7,331 nt of DNA from an uncultured Campylobacter sp. (GCF_937997595.1 NZ_CALKTS010000009.1:1-7331), one strand, 5' to 3'; numbered from the stretch's first letter, positions 1 to 6,523 are shown. Notes: generated by a model from the letters alone, not told the origin. Numbers and translations: made by a program.

Positions 1-1172
1 CCCGTGATGAAGTGCGCCCGGCGAAACGGCACGTTTTTCTCCCGCACGAGATAATCAGCCAGATCGGTTGCCGTGAGGTGCCCGCGGCGCGTCATCGCGA
101 GCATATTTTGCTCGTTAAATTTAGCCGTTTTTAACATCTGTTTTAAAATTTCAAGGCTCGCAAGCGCAGTGGAAACGCTGTCAAAAACGCCCTCCTTGTC
201 CTCTTGCATATCCTTGTTGTAAGCTAGCGGCAAGCCCTTCATCACCGTTAGCAGCGCGACGAGATTACCGTTTACGCGCCCAGTTTTGCCGCGGATGAGT
301 TCGGCGACGTCGGGGTTTTTCTTCTGCGGCATGATCGAGCTACCTGTGCTGTAGGCATCGCTGATTGTCACAAAGCCGAACTCCTGCGAGCTCCACAAGA
401 TGAGCTCCTCGCACAGGCGCGACGCATGCGTCATCAGCACGCTCACGTTAAATAAAATCTCCAGCGCGAAGTCGCGGTCGCTGACGCTATCCATCGCGTT
501 TGGCGTCACTCCCGCAAACCCTAGCTGCTGCGCGACCAGCTCGCGATTTATCGGATGCGGCGTGCCGGCAAGCGCGGCGGAGCCTAGTGGACAGAGGTTG
601 TTTCGCTCGCGCGAGCTGGCAAAGCGCTCGTAGTCGCGGCGAAACATAAACGCGTAAGCGAGCAGATGATAGGCAAGGCTCACGGGCTGAGCATGCTGAA
701 GGTGCGTGTAGCCGGGCATCAGCGTGTTCATGTGCTCGCTCGCGATATCTCGCAGCGCGGCGACTAGTTCGCGGATCTTTTCGGCAACCTGAGCGCCGCT
801 TTTAAGCACGTAGAGGCGAAAATCAAGCGCGACCTGATCGTTTCTGCTGCGCGCCGTGTGCAGCCTACCGCCAAGATCGCTTCCGATGAGCTCGCTTAGG
901 CGCTTTTCGACCGCCATGTGGATGTCCTCGTCGGCGGTTTTAAACTCAAATTTGCCGCTTTTTATCTCCTCAAACACGGCGTCAAGCCCAGTGATGATCT
1001 TTTCGCTCTCGTCAGCCTTTAAAATCCCGCAGGCGCCCAGCATCCGAGCGTGCGCCTTGCTGCCTGCGATATCCTCCTGCCAAAGCGCCCTATCAAAGCC
1101 GATCGAGGCGTTAAACTCCTCCAAAAGCGCCGAACTCGCCTCGCTAAAGCGCCCTTCCCACATTTTTTTCAC
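1..1172 (-). CDS. argH: Argininosuccinate lyase ArgH, 3' end cut by window edge
   Basis: ArgH splits argininosuccinate into arginine and fumarate, the last step of arginine biosynthesis, as a cytosolic homotetramer of the fumarase/aspartase superfamily. The 390 residues present show the family's conserved blocks in order: N-terminal MWEGRFSE at 4-11, TARSRND at 106-112, GYTHLQHAQP from 154, and the superfamily signature GSSIMPQKKNP at 277-287, whose serine lies in the mobile catalytic loop. Full-length ArgH is about 460 residues, so roughly 70 C-terminal residues lie beyond the left edge. The frame is open throughout. I start at GTG 1172, not ATG 1163: AAGGAG sits 5 nt before the GTG but 14 nt before the ATG, and the resulting VKKMWEGRF matches the usual start in Campylobacter. 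It lies downstream of the nitroreductase gene after a gap with a probable terminator, so it may have its own promoter. Confidence 0.96.
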   Translation of the reverse strand, partial: MKKMWEGRFSEASSALLEEFNASIGFDRALWQEDIAGSKAHARMLGACGILKADESEKIITGLDAVFEEIKSGKFEFKTADEDIHMAVEKRLSELIGSDLGGRLHTARSRNDQVALDFRLYVLKSGAQVAEKIRELVAALRDIASEHMNTLMPGYTHLQHAQPVSLAYHLLAYAFMFRRDYERFASSRERNNLCPLGSAALAGTPHPINRELVAQQLGFAGVTPNAMDSVSDRDFALEILFNVSVLMTHASRLCEELILWSSQEFGFVTISDAYSTGSSIMPQKKNPDVAELIRGKTGRVNGNLVALLTVMKGLPLAYNKDMQEDKEGVFDSVSTALASLEILKQMLKTAKFNEQNMLAMTRRGHLTATDLADYLVREKNVPFRRAHFIT

Positions 1173-1194
1173 GCTCGCTCCTTCGTTTAAATTT

Positions 1195-1231
1195 TCGGTG
1201 ATTTTATAAAATTTTAAATCTCGCCGCACAA
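1195..1231 (-). promoter_or_regulatory. Possible argH promoter
   Basis: Reading the minus strand, TATAAAAT (1208-1201) follows an AT-rich stretch and resembles the Campylobacter sigma-70 -10 box. It would place the transcript start near 1195 and leave a leader of about 20 nt before the GTG at 1172. There is no convincing -35 box, which is normal for this genus, where periodic T-rich DNA takes its place. The upstream spacer here is partly occupied by a GC-rich hairpin, which weakens the case. If the terminator at 1274-1300 is leaky, argH could also be read from the recA operon. Confidence 0.35.
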
Positions 1232-1245
1232 GATTTGCGGGCGAG
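1220..1245. other. GC-rich imperfect hairpin upstream of argH
   Basis: CTCGCC at 1220-1225 pairs with GGCGAG at 1240-1245, and GCA at 1226-1228 with TGC at 1236-1238, leaving one bulged G (1239) and a 7-nt loop. On the minus strand it is followed by ATTTAAAATTTT, a poor terminator tail. On the plus strand it is followed by a run of A. It could be a second weak terminator for the upstream operon or an operator overlapping the -35 zone of the argH promoter; the sequence does not decide. Confidence 0.4.
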
Positions 1246-1273
1246 AAAAAAGGCTAAAGCGCGGTAAATTCCT

Positions 1274-1300
1274 AAAAAACGCGTGTGTTGCTTCGCACAC
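1274..1300 (-). terminator. Probable intrinsic terminator of the recA-nitroreductase operon
   Basis: On the minus strand GTGTG (1300-1296) and CACAC (1287-1283) form a 5-bp stem around an 8-nt loop, followed after GCG by six T (1279-1274). An alternative outer pairing of CGCGT (1320-1316) with ACGCG (1284-1280) could lengthen the structure. It lies about 54 nt after the nitroreductase stop codon, where the operon would be expected to end. The stem is short, so termination may be partial. Confidence 0.5.
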
Positions 1301-1353
1301 CAGCTTTGGACTTTTACGCGCTGTAAATTTAATACTCTAAAACCACTTTTGAC

Positions 1354-1983
1354 CTATTCAATCCACTTTACTACGTCATCCATGCTGCAGCGGATCTTTT
1401 GCGGCTGTGGGTTTACGCGGTAGCCGAAAGGTACGAGTAGCGCCACGCGGCGATCGTTCCAATCAATGCCTAAAATTTTATTTAGCGCTGCGCGATCAAA
1501 GCCCTCCATCGGGCAGCTGTCGATGCCGCGGCTTGCGGCCTCGTTCATCATCGCAAGTGCTGCGAACATGCACTGCGCGTACGACCAATTAAATAGCTCC
1601 TCATCGTCGTTGTGAAAATAACCGCTTAAAAAATCTTGATAAAATTTATGCCTGTCGCCGATATATTTAGGCGCTTCATCTTTTTTACGCGTAATCATTC
1701 GCTCGATATAATCACTTCCTAGCTTTATGTCCTTGATCTTTGCTAAAATCACGACCAGATGTGAGCAAGAGGTGATCTGCGGCTGATTCCACGATTTTTC
1801 GCGGATCTGCTCGCGCAACGCCTTGTTTTGCACAACCAAAAAGTCCCATTGCTCTAGCCCCGTAGAACTAGGTGCTAAGATGCCCGCCTGCAAAATAGCG
1901 TCGAAATCGGCTTTGCCGATCTTTTTATTCTCGTCAAAAATTTTGCACGCGTGGCGAAATTTCATAATCTCTAAATGTGTCAT
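1354..1983 (-). CDS. FMN-dependent NAD(P)H nitroreductase, FrxA/NfsB type
   Basis: Cytosolic flavoprotein of the nitroreductase family, expected to bind FMN as a homodimer and reduce nitro compounds or quinones with NAD(P)H. The 209 residues match the family length. Visible landmarks are RHACKIFD at 10-17 (FMN phosphate contact; K14 aligns with K14 of E. coli NfsB), LAPSSTGLEQW at 36-46, DSCPMEGFD at 155-163 and FGYR at 186-189. The wording around 36-46, LFNW (130-133) and GIDSCPMEGFD recalls H. pylori FrxA more than RdxA, although Cys13 in RHACK resembles RdxA's RHSCK. The start is clear: AAGGAG lies 5 nt before the ATG and overlaps the stop codon of the gene upstream, 9 nt away, so the gene ends the recA operon. 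In H. pylori this family activates metronidazole; whether this one does is inference. The physiological substrate is unknown. Confidence 0.9.
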   Translation of the reverse strand: MTHLEIMKFRHACKIFDENKKIGKADFDAILQAGILAPSSTGLEQWDFLVVQNKALREQIREKSWNQPQITSCSHLVVILAKIKDIKLGSDYIERMITRKKDEAPKYIGDRHKFYQDFLSGYFHNDDEELFNWSYAQCMFAALAMMNEAASRGIDSCPMEGFDRAALNKILGIDWNDRRVALLVPFGYRVNPQPQKIRCSMDDVVKWIE

Positions 1984-1992
1984 AGTCTCTCC

Positions 1993-3168
1993 TTAATTAG
2001 AATTTTTGTAGATCAAATACCCGCCATCTTTGCGTCTGATGCTGAGGTTACCCTCGCGCGAGCGTACGCCGATGCGGTAGTAGCCGTCCTCTTTAGTGAC
2101 ATTAATATCGCTAAAGCCACCGATATTTACAGCAAAGCTCGCGCCGCTAAGCGGGATCTCTTGCCGCCAAAACTCCGCTTCAAGCGTGCCAGAAGCATTT
2201 GCGTCAGAGCTTTTGAAATCGTCTGCGGTGATGAGCTGCACGCTGTCTTTGCGGATGACGAATTTTAGTCCATCGTCAAATTTAAGCGTCTCTAGCGGTA
2301 GCTCCAGGCGCGGCGCGAAGCTAGGCGTGATGCCACTTTGCGAGGCCTGCTTTTGTAAATTTGGATCAGTCGAAGTAACCGAGACGTCCAGTGCCCTATG
2401 TAGCGCGGGTTTGGCGCTAGCGCTTAGCACGAAGTCATCGTGCCAATCAATTGAGCGATTGATATCAACGATCTTTTCATGCAGAGCCCCGTCGTCGTCC
2501 CTATATCGCACGATCAGGCTTTCGATCGTAAGGGCGTCGGAGGGAAGCGCAAAGGTTTGCTGCGTAAAATTTTTAGGCGCAGGAGTATTTTGCGACGCGG
2601 CGGCGGAGCTTTGCGCCGGATTGGAATTTTGCGGAGCAGATTGCGCGTCTTGTTGCATAGTGGAGTTTTGCGCTGTAGAATTCTGTGCCGCCTTAAAATT
2701 TTGCGCTACTGTAGAATTTGACTCGCTTAATTCCGGCGCAATCGGTAACTCATCAGGAGGCGGAAGCGTCGCAGCTGAAGGCTGCGCAGAAGAGTTCAGC
2801 TCCGTCTTTATGACCTGCAAAGGAGCGCCGATGCCCGCTTTGGGGCCAGGAGCTTTTTTTTCGGTCTGCGAGAGCTGTGCGCTCACGGCTTTTTTGGTGA
2901 CGCTTGCTTTGACGCTAGAATTTGCTTCTGCGGCGCTTTTTTGCATTGCTGCGGTAGGACTTTTAGATGTTTCAGGTCTCATTACAGCTTGCTTTTTAGC
3001 GTTTAGGCTTTGCGCACCTGTTTTTGGCTCTTTAATCGCCAAATCGGTAGAATTTTGCTCTTTTACCACGACGATGCTAGGTTTCGTAGCGTTTGAATTT
3101 GCGCCATTTAAATTCTCTGCGTTTAAAAAAGCGCAGAGACCTAAAATTAGCAAAGAAATTTTTCTCAT
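1993..3168 (-). CDS. Secreted, probably N-glycosylated periplasmic protein (CgpA/Cj1670c-like)
   Basis: Secreted protein of 391 residues. Residues 1-17 form a signal peptide (MRK, hydrophobic core, ALNA-type cleavage site before E18). Residues 18-205 are low-complexity, rich in Ala, Ser, Asn, Gln and Pro, with a KKAPGPK patch near 104 and an NST-bearing Q/N/A/S tract at 150-195. Residues 210-391 look like one or two beta-rich domains, possibly AMIN-like, ending in GGYLIYKNSN. There are eight D/E-X-N-X-S/T sequons, the target of the Campylobacter oligosaccharyltransferase PglB: N39, N83, N125, N151, N237, N324, N356 and N374. By position after eno and the FtsB-like gene it corresponds to C. 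jejuni Cj1670c (glycoprotein CgpA) and H. pylori HP0156; this rests on synteny and architecture, not alignment. Its ATG overlaps the previous stop codon as ATGA, so translation is probably coupled. A role with the division protein upstream is inference. Confidence 0.85.
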   Translation of the reverse strand: MRKISLLILGLCAFLNAENLNGANSNATKPSIVVVKEQNSTDLAIKEPKTGAQSLNAKKQAVMRPETSKSPTAAMQKSAAEANSSVKASVTKKAVSAQLSQTEKKAPGPKAGIGAPLQVIKTELNSSAQPSAATLPPPDELPIAPELSESNSTVAQNFKAAQNSTAQNSTMQQDAQSAPQNSNPAQSSAAASQNTPAPKNFTQQTFALPSDALTIESLIVRYRDDDGALHEKIVDINRSIDWHDDFVLSASAKPALHRALDVSVTSTDPNLQKQASQSGITPSFAPRLELPLETLKFDDGLKFVIRKDSVQLITADDFKSSDANASGTLEAEFWRQEIPLSGASFAVNIGGFSDINVTKEDGYYRIGVRSREGNLSIRRKDGGYLIYKNSN

Positions 3169-3992
3169 TTTTTAAGGTCCGGATCGAGCGAGCGACGCTC
3201 TAAATAAAGCTTTTGCAGCTCAGCGTTTTCCTCTTTTAGCCGCTCGACGTCGGTGAATAAAAACGCCTTTTCTTTTTGCAGCTGGCGCAGCACTTCAAAC
3301 GATCGCTTGCCAAATAGCACATCACCCACGAAGATGCCCGCAAAAACGACGCAGACAATCAGCGCAAGAGCTGCAAAAATCTGCTTAAGCGGTGAAAACG
3401 GATTGATAAAATTCAGCCGTTCTTTTAAATTTTTACGCTTCTTTAAAGCTTTTTTAGCGGCAGGATCTGCGTTTTGCGGTGCAAAAGAAAATCCTTGCGT
3501 GGCAGAATTTATGTCTTGCGCCGCAAAGCTCGTGCCTTGAGAGCCGCGCTCTACGCTCTGAGCCGCAAAATCCGCGTCGTTTGGGAAGCGGTTTTCTTTC
3601 ACGTATAATTCTGCACTCTTTAAATCGCTGCCTCCAATAAATTCCGCGCTGTAAAAGCCCGCGTCTGCTTGCGCGTTGCCTTCGTAGTTTCCGCTTGCAG
3701 CGGAGCTTTTGCTGCTTAAATTAGAGTTGCTGCTTGTGGCATCAGAGGCAGAGCCTGTTTCGTCTATACCGCGCGAAGCTCCGTTGCGATTTTTCCGGAA
3801 GCCAGCCCCTACCGCGCTAAAGCCTCCGCCAAAATTTTCATCGCTATAAAATTCATCATCGTCAAAAAAATCGTCCTCGTCAAAGTCTGCGTCTAAATAT
3901 CTGCCTTGCGTGTCCGTATAATCCGCTCCGTCCGTATAGGGGCGCTGCGCGCCGCCTTTTAAGCCCCGCTTGGACTTTTTTTTAAAAAACAT
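3165..3992 (-). CDS. FtsB/DivIC-like membrane coiled-coil protein with long acidic N-terminal extension
   Basis: The C-terminal part has the layout of the septum-formation initiator (FtsB/DivIC) family: a basic stretch KKALKKRKNLKER at 180-192, one transmembrane helix at about 205-227, then a periplasmic coiled coil at about 232-265 (LRQLQKEKAF, VERLKEENAELQKLY). Such proteins join the FtsQ-FtsL-FtsB complex that activates septal wall synthesis. The corresponding C. jejuni and H. pylori proteins are, as I recall, about 90 residues; this one has 275. The extra 180 or so residues are predicted cytoplasmic and disordered: a basic start (KKKSKRG), a strongly acidic Asp/Phe patch at 34-53, Gly- and Ser-rich linkers, and 2.5 copies of a 14-residue repeat at 142-180. 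The start ATG lies 1 nt after the eno stop with only a distant AGGAAG (11-nt spacer), so translation probably depends on eno. No later ATG exists in the frame. The family call rests on layout; the extension's function is unknown. Confidence 0.8.
   Translation of the reverse strand: MFFKKKSKRGLKGGAQRPYTDGADYTDTQGRYLDADFDEDDFFDDDEFYSDENFGGGFSAVGAGFRKNRNGASRGIDETGSASDATSSNSNLSSKSSAASGNYEGNAQADAGFYSAEFIGGSDLKSAELYVKENRFPNDADFAAQSVERGSQGTSFAAQDINSATQGFSFAPQNADPAAKKALKKRKNLKERLNFINPFSPLKQIFAALALIVCVVFAGIFVGDVLFGKRSFEVLRQLQKEKAFLFTDVERLKEENAELQKLYLERRSLDPDLKK
3453..3569 (-). repeat. In-frame tandem repeat, 42-nt unit (14 residues), about 2.5 copies
   Basis: Inside the FtsB-like gene the protein reads FAAQSVERGSQGTS (142-155), FAAQDINSATQGFS (156-169), then a partial copy starting FAPQNADPA (170-178). 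The units share the FA(A/P)Q opening and the QG.S ending with a strict 14-residue period. The copies have diverged, so this is an old duplication and not a fresh slippage tract. Confidence 0.6.
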
Positions 3993-3993
3993 T

Positions 3994-5244
3994 TTAAATT
4001 CGGCTTCCTAAAAACTCGTCCGTCTCGCGCTCGATCTCAAGCAGGCGGTTGTATTTTGCGTTGCGTTCGCTTCTTGAGGTCGCGCCCGTTTTGATTTGGC
4101 CCGTATTCATCGCGACGGCGAAGTCCGCGATAAAGCTATCCTCGCTCTCGCCGCTTCTGTGGCTCATCACGCAGCGGTAGCCTTTGCGCTGCGCTAGACG
4201 GATTGTCTGCATAGTTTGGCTGACGGTACCGATTTGATTTGGTTTGATTAGGATCGCGTTAGCTACGCCTTTTTGGGTGCCTTCGCGTAAAATTTTCTCG
4301 TTCGTTACAAATAGATCGTCGCCCACGAGCTGCACTTTAGAGCCAAGCTTGCTCGTTAGCTTCGCCCAGCCCGCCCAGTCATCCTCGCTTAGGCCGTCCT
4401 CGATCGAAAATATCGGGTACCTCTCGCAAAGCTGCGCGTATCGCTCTATCAGCTCTTCGCTGCTAAATTCCTTGCCCTCTAGCTTATATTTGCCGTTTTC
4501 GTACAGCTCGCTAGCCGCGACGTCAAGGGCTAGCTTGATCTGCTCGTCTGCTTTGTAGCCCGCTTTTTCGATAGCTTGCATGATTAGTTTGATCGGCTCT
4601 TCGTTATCGTTTAAATTTGGCGCAAATCCGCCCTCGTCGCCCACCGCCGTGCTGTGGCCGGCTGCGTTTAGAAGGCCTTTTAGCGTGTGGTAAATCTCGC
4701 TCGCCGCTCTCAGAGCGTCGCTAAATTTATCAAAACCAAACGGCATAATCATAAATTCTTGAAAATCCACGCTGTTGTTCGCGTGCGCGCCGCCGTTGAT
4801 GATATTAAACATCGGCACGGGTAGCACGCTGGCATTCGCGCCGCCTAGGTAGCGGTACAAAGGCACGTCAAGGCTCTTTGCCGCCGCGCGCGCTACCGCC
4901 ATAGATACGCCAAGCACGGCGTTCGCGCCTAAATTTGAGTAGTTATCGGTGCCGTCAAGCTCTCTCATCTCATCGTCAAGCGCCTTTTGATCAAACGCAT
5001 CCAGCCCGATCACAGCCTCCGCGATCTGAGAATTTACGTTTTCTACCGCCTTTAGCACGCCCTTGCCGCAGTATCTTTCGTCCTTATCGCGAAGCTCCAG
5101 CGCCTCGCGTTTGCCCGTGCTTGCGCCGCTTGGGACTATCGCGCTTGCTACGGTGCCGTCGCTTAGAGCCACGGTCGCCTTCACGGTCGGGTTGCCGCGG
5201 CTATCGAGTACTTCTATGGCATAAACATCTTCGATATAAATCAT
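3994..5244 (-). CDS. eno: Enolase (phosphopyruvate hydratase)
   Basis: Enolase interconverts 2-phosphoglycerate and phosphoenolpyruvate in glycolysis and gluconeogenesis; Campylobacter relies mainly on the gluconeogenic direction. The 416 residues match campylobacterial enolases (about 414). Landmarks are EVLDSRGNPT at 11-20, the flexible loop SGASTG at 39-44, NGGAHANNSVDFQEFM at 150-165, GDEGGFAPN at 202-210 with catalytic Glu204, magnesium ligands Asp241, Glu282 and Asp309, catalytic Lys334 in LIKPNQIGT, the signature SHRSGESED at 361-369, and Lys385. All key residues are intact. The ATG overlaps the recA stop codon by one base (TAATG). A GGAGA site 6 nt upstream lies inside the last recA codons, so expression is tied to recA and translation is likely coupled. 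Confidence 0.98.
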   Translation of the reverse strand: MIYIEDVYAIEVLDSRGNPTVKATVALSDGTVASAIVPSGASTGKREALELRDKDERYCGKGVLKAVENVNSQIAEAVIGLDAFDQKALDDEMRELDGTDNYSNLGANAVLGVSMAVARAAAKSLDVPLYRYLGGANASVLPVPMFNIINGGAHANNSVDFQEFMIMPFGFDKFSDALRAASEIYHTLKGLLNAAGHSTAVGDEGGFAPNLNDNEEPIKLIMQAIEKAGYKADEQIKLALDVAASELYENGKYKLEGKEFSSEELIERYAQLCERYPIFSIEDGLSEDDWAGWAKLTSKLGSKVQLVGDDLFVTNEKILREGTQKGVANAILIKPNQIGTVSQTMQTIRLAQRKGYRCVMSHRSGESEDSFIADFAVAMNTGQIKTGATSRSERNAKYNRLLEIERETDEFLGSRI

Positions 5245-6287
5245 TATTCATCTCCACTTTGTAAATTTTCTTCATCGTCCGCGTCTGTGCTGAAATTTAC
5301 GCTACCCATCTGCTCGCGGATCTTTGCCGTGATCTCTTCAGCGACGGCAGGGTTATTCTCTAGATAAATTTTAGCATTTTCGCGACCTTGACCCAGCTTC
5401 GTATCGCCGTAGCTGAACCATGCGCCGCTTTTATCGACGATATCGAGCTTGACGCCGTAATCGATCAACTCGCCCACCTTACTGATACCCTTGCCGAACA
5501 TTATGTCAAATTCCGCGATCTTAAACGGCGGCGCCACTTTGTTTTTCACGACTTTGACCTTGGCGCGGTTGCCAATGCTCTCTTCGTTTTGTTTCAAAGT
5601 AGCGATCTTGCGTATATCGATGCGCACCGAAGCGTAAAATTTAAGCGCATTGCCGCCGGTCGTCGTCTCTGGTGTGCCGTAGCCCATCGCGCCGATCTTC
5701 ATGCGTATTTGGTTGATAAAGATCACCGTCGTATTCATCTTGTGCACGACGCCGGCGAGCTTGCGCAGCGCTTGGCTCATAAGCCGCGCCTGAAGCCCTA
5801 CGTGCTGATCGCCCATATCGCCCTCGATCTCGTTTTTCGGCGTGAGCGCAGCGACGCTATCAACGACTATAAGATCAATCGCGCCGCTCTTCGCTAGAGT
5901 TTCTACGATGTCAAGCGCCTGCTCGCCGAAGTCGGGCTGGCTGACGTAGAGGTTGTCGGTATCGACGCCTAAATTTGAAGCGTATTTGACGTCTAGCGCG
6001 TGCTCGGCGTCTACGAATGCGCAAATTCCGCCCGCTTTTTGGCACTCGGCGATGATGTGAAGAGTAAGCGTCGTCTTGCCCGAGCTCTCCGGCCCGTAAA
6101 CCTCGATGATGCGCCCCTTCGGCACGCCGCCGATGCCAAGCGCGATGTCAAGCCCCACGGAGCCTGTAGAGATGGCGTCTATCGGCTCGACCTGCTTATC
6201 GCCCAGCCGCACCAGCGTGCCCTTGCCGAAAGCTTTGTCGATCGATTTTAGCGCCGCATCCAGCGTCTTTTTCTTTCCCTCGTCCAT
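5244..6287 (-). CDS. recA: Recombinase RecA
   Basis: RecA forms ATP-dependent filaments on single-stranded DNA and catalyses strand exchange in recombinational repair and natural transformation. The 347-residue protein has the Walker A motif GPESSGKT at 65-72, Walker B LIVVDS at 139-144, GDMGDQHVGLQARLMSQALR at 157-176 covering loop L1, NQIRMKIG at 192-199, and loop L2 with GTPETTTGGNALKFY at 204-218. The C-terminal tail is acidic (DADDEEN), as is usual. I start at ATG 6287 and not at an in-frame ATG at 6311: AAGGA lies 5 nt before 6287, and MDEGKKKTLDAALKSIDKAFG lines up with the C. jejuni start MDDNKRKSLDAALK. No intein or frameshift is visible. It is the first gene of the operon, with its stop codon sharing a base with the eno start. 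Confidence 0.98.
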   Translation of the reverse strand: MDEGKKKTLDAALKSIDKAFGKGTLVRLGDKQVEPIDAISTGSVGLDIALGIGGVPKGRIIEVYGPESSGKTTLTLHIIAECQKAGGICAFVDAEHALDVKYASNLGVDTDNLYVSQPDFGEQALDIVETLAKSGAIDLIVVDSVAALTPKNEIEGDMGDQHVGLQARLMSQALRKLAGVVHKMNTTVIFINQIRMKIGAMGYGTPETTTGGNALKFYASVRIDIRKIATLKQNEESIGNRAKVKVVKNKVAPPFKIAEFDIMFGKGISKVGELIDYGVKLDIVDKSGAWFSYGDTKLGQGRENAKIYLENNPAVAEEITAKIREQMGSVNFSTDADDEENLQSGDE

Positions 6288-6307
6288 GTTTTTCCTTAAA
6301 AATAAAT

Positions 6308-6343
6308 TCACTTGATTTTACCAAATTTGAAATGAATTTTTGA
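6308..6343 (-). promoter_or_regulatory. Probable recA operon promoter (extended -10)
   Basis: On the minus strand TAAAAT (6320-6315) is directly preceded by TGG, giving an extended -10 motif TGnTAAAAT, in an AT-rich stretch. There is no clear -35 box, as is usual for Campylobacter sigma-70 promoters. The transcript would start near 6308 and have a leader of about 20 nt before the recA ATG. I see no LexA-type site (GAAC-N4-GTTC or CTG-N10-CAG) nearby, in keeping with the absence of LexA from Campylobacter. Confidence 0.5.
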
Positions 6344-6391
6344 TTATTCGCTCAAATTCGGCGCGGCATCGGAATTTGAAATTTTTAAGGA

Positions 6392-6421
6392 GCGCAGAAG
6401 CTCTGCGCGGCAAGCGGAGAG
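6392..6421. promoter_or_regulatory. Perfect 7-bp palindrome with overlapping alternative stem
   Basis: GCGCAGA (6392-6398) and TCTGCGC (6402-6408) are exact inverted repeats around a 3-nt centre. The right arm can pair instead with a third element: CTCTGCG (6401-6407) against CGGAGAG (6415-6421), with one G-G mismatch. Neither strand shows a T-run that would make it a simple terminator. It lies between the two promoters, upstream of both, so an operator or a folded element of an unrecognised transcript are both open. Confidence 0.45.
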
Positions 6422-6451
6422 CATTAAATTTAGCCTTTTAAACGGGCCCTG

Positions 6452-6523
6452 TTTTTCACGTTTTTCTTTAGAAATTCCGCGTTTTTATGAGGGCTGTAGC
6501 AAAATTTCACTATAATTTCGCAA
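6452..6523 (+). promoter_or_regulatory. Probable mqnD promoter, Campylobacter sigma-70 type
   Basis: A consensus -10 box TATAAT lies at 6511-6516. Upstream, from about 6452 to 6487, T-tracts recur roughly every 10 nt (GTTTTTCACGTTTTTCTTT, then GTTTTT), the periodic signal that replaces a -35 box in this genus. The start of transcription would be near 6523, giving a leader of about 60 nt before the TTG start of mqnD. Confidence 0.7.

Noticed and set aside
2096..3175. 359-codon open frame on the plus strand opposite the secreted glycoprotein gene
   Set aside because: It mirrors the Ala/Ser/Asn-rich coding of the minus-strand gene, giving a Cys/Ser/Ala-rich product without domains. The minus-strand gene has a signal peptide, sequons and operon junctions.
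5388..5897. 169-codon open frame on the plus strand opposite recA
   Set aside because: It lies wholly inside the unmistakable recA gene and encodes no recognisable protein; it is a product of codon bias.
6288..6311. Upstream in-frame ATG extending RecA by eight residues (MNLFLRKN)
   Set aside because: The ATG at 6287 has AAGGA at 5 nt and matches the usual RecA N-terminus; the longer form would also overlap the likely transcript start.
6288..6400. LexA/SOS box upstream of recA
   Set aside because: No GAAC-N4-GTTC or CTG-N10-CAG pattern was found, and Campylobacter lacks LexA.
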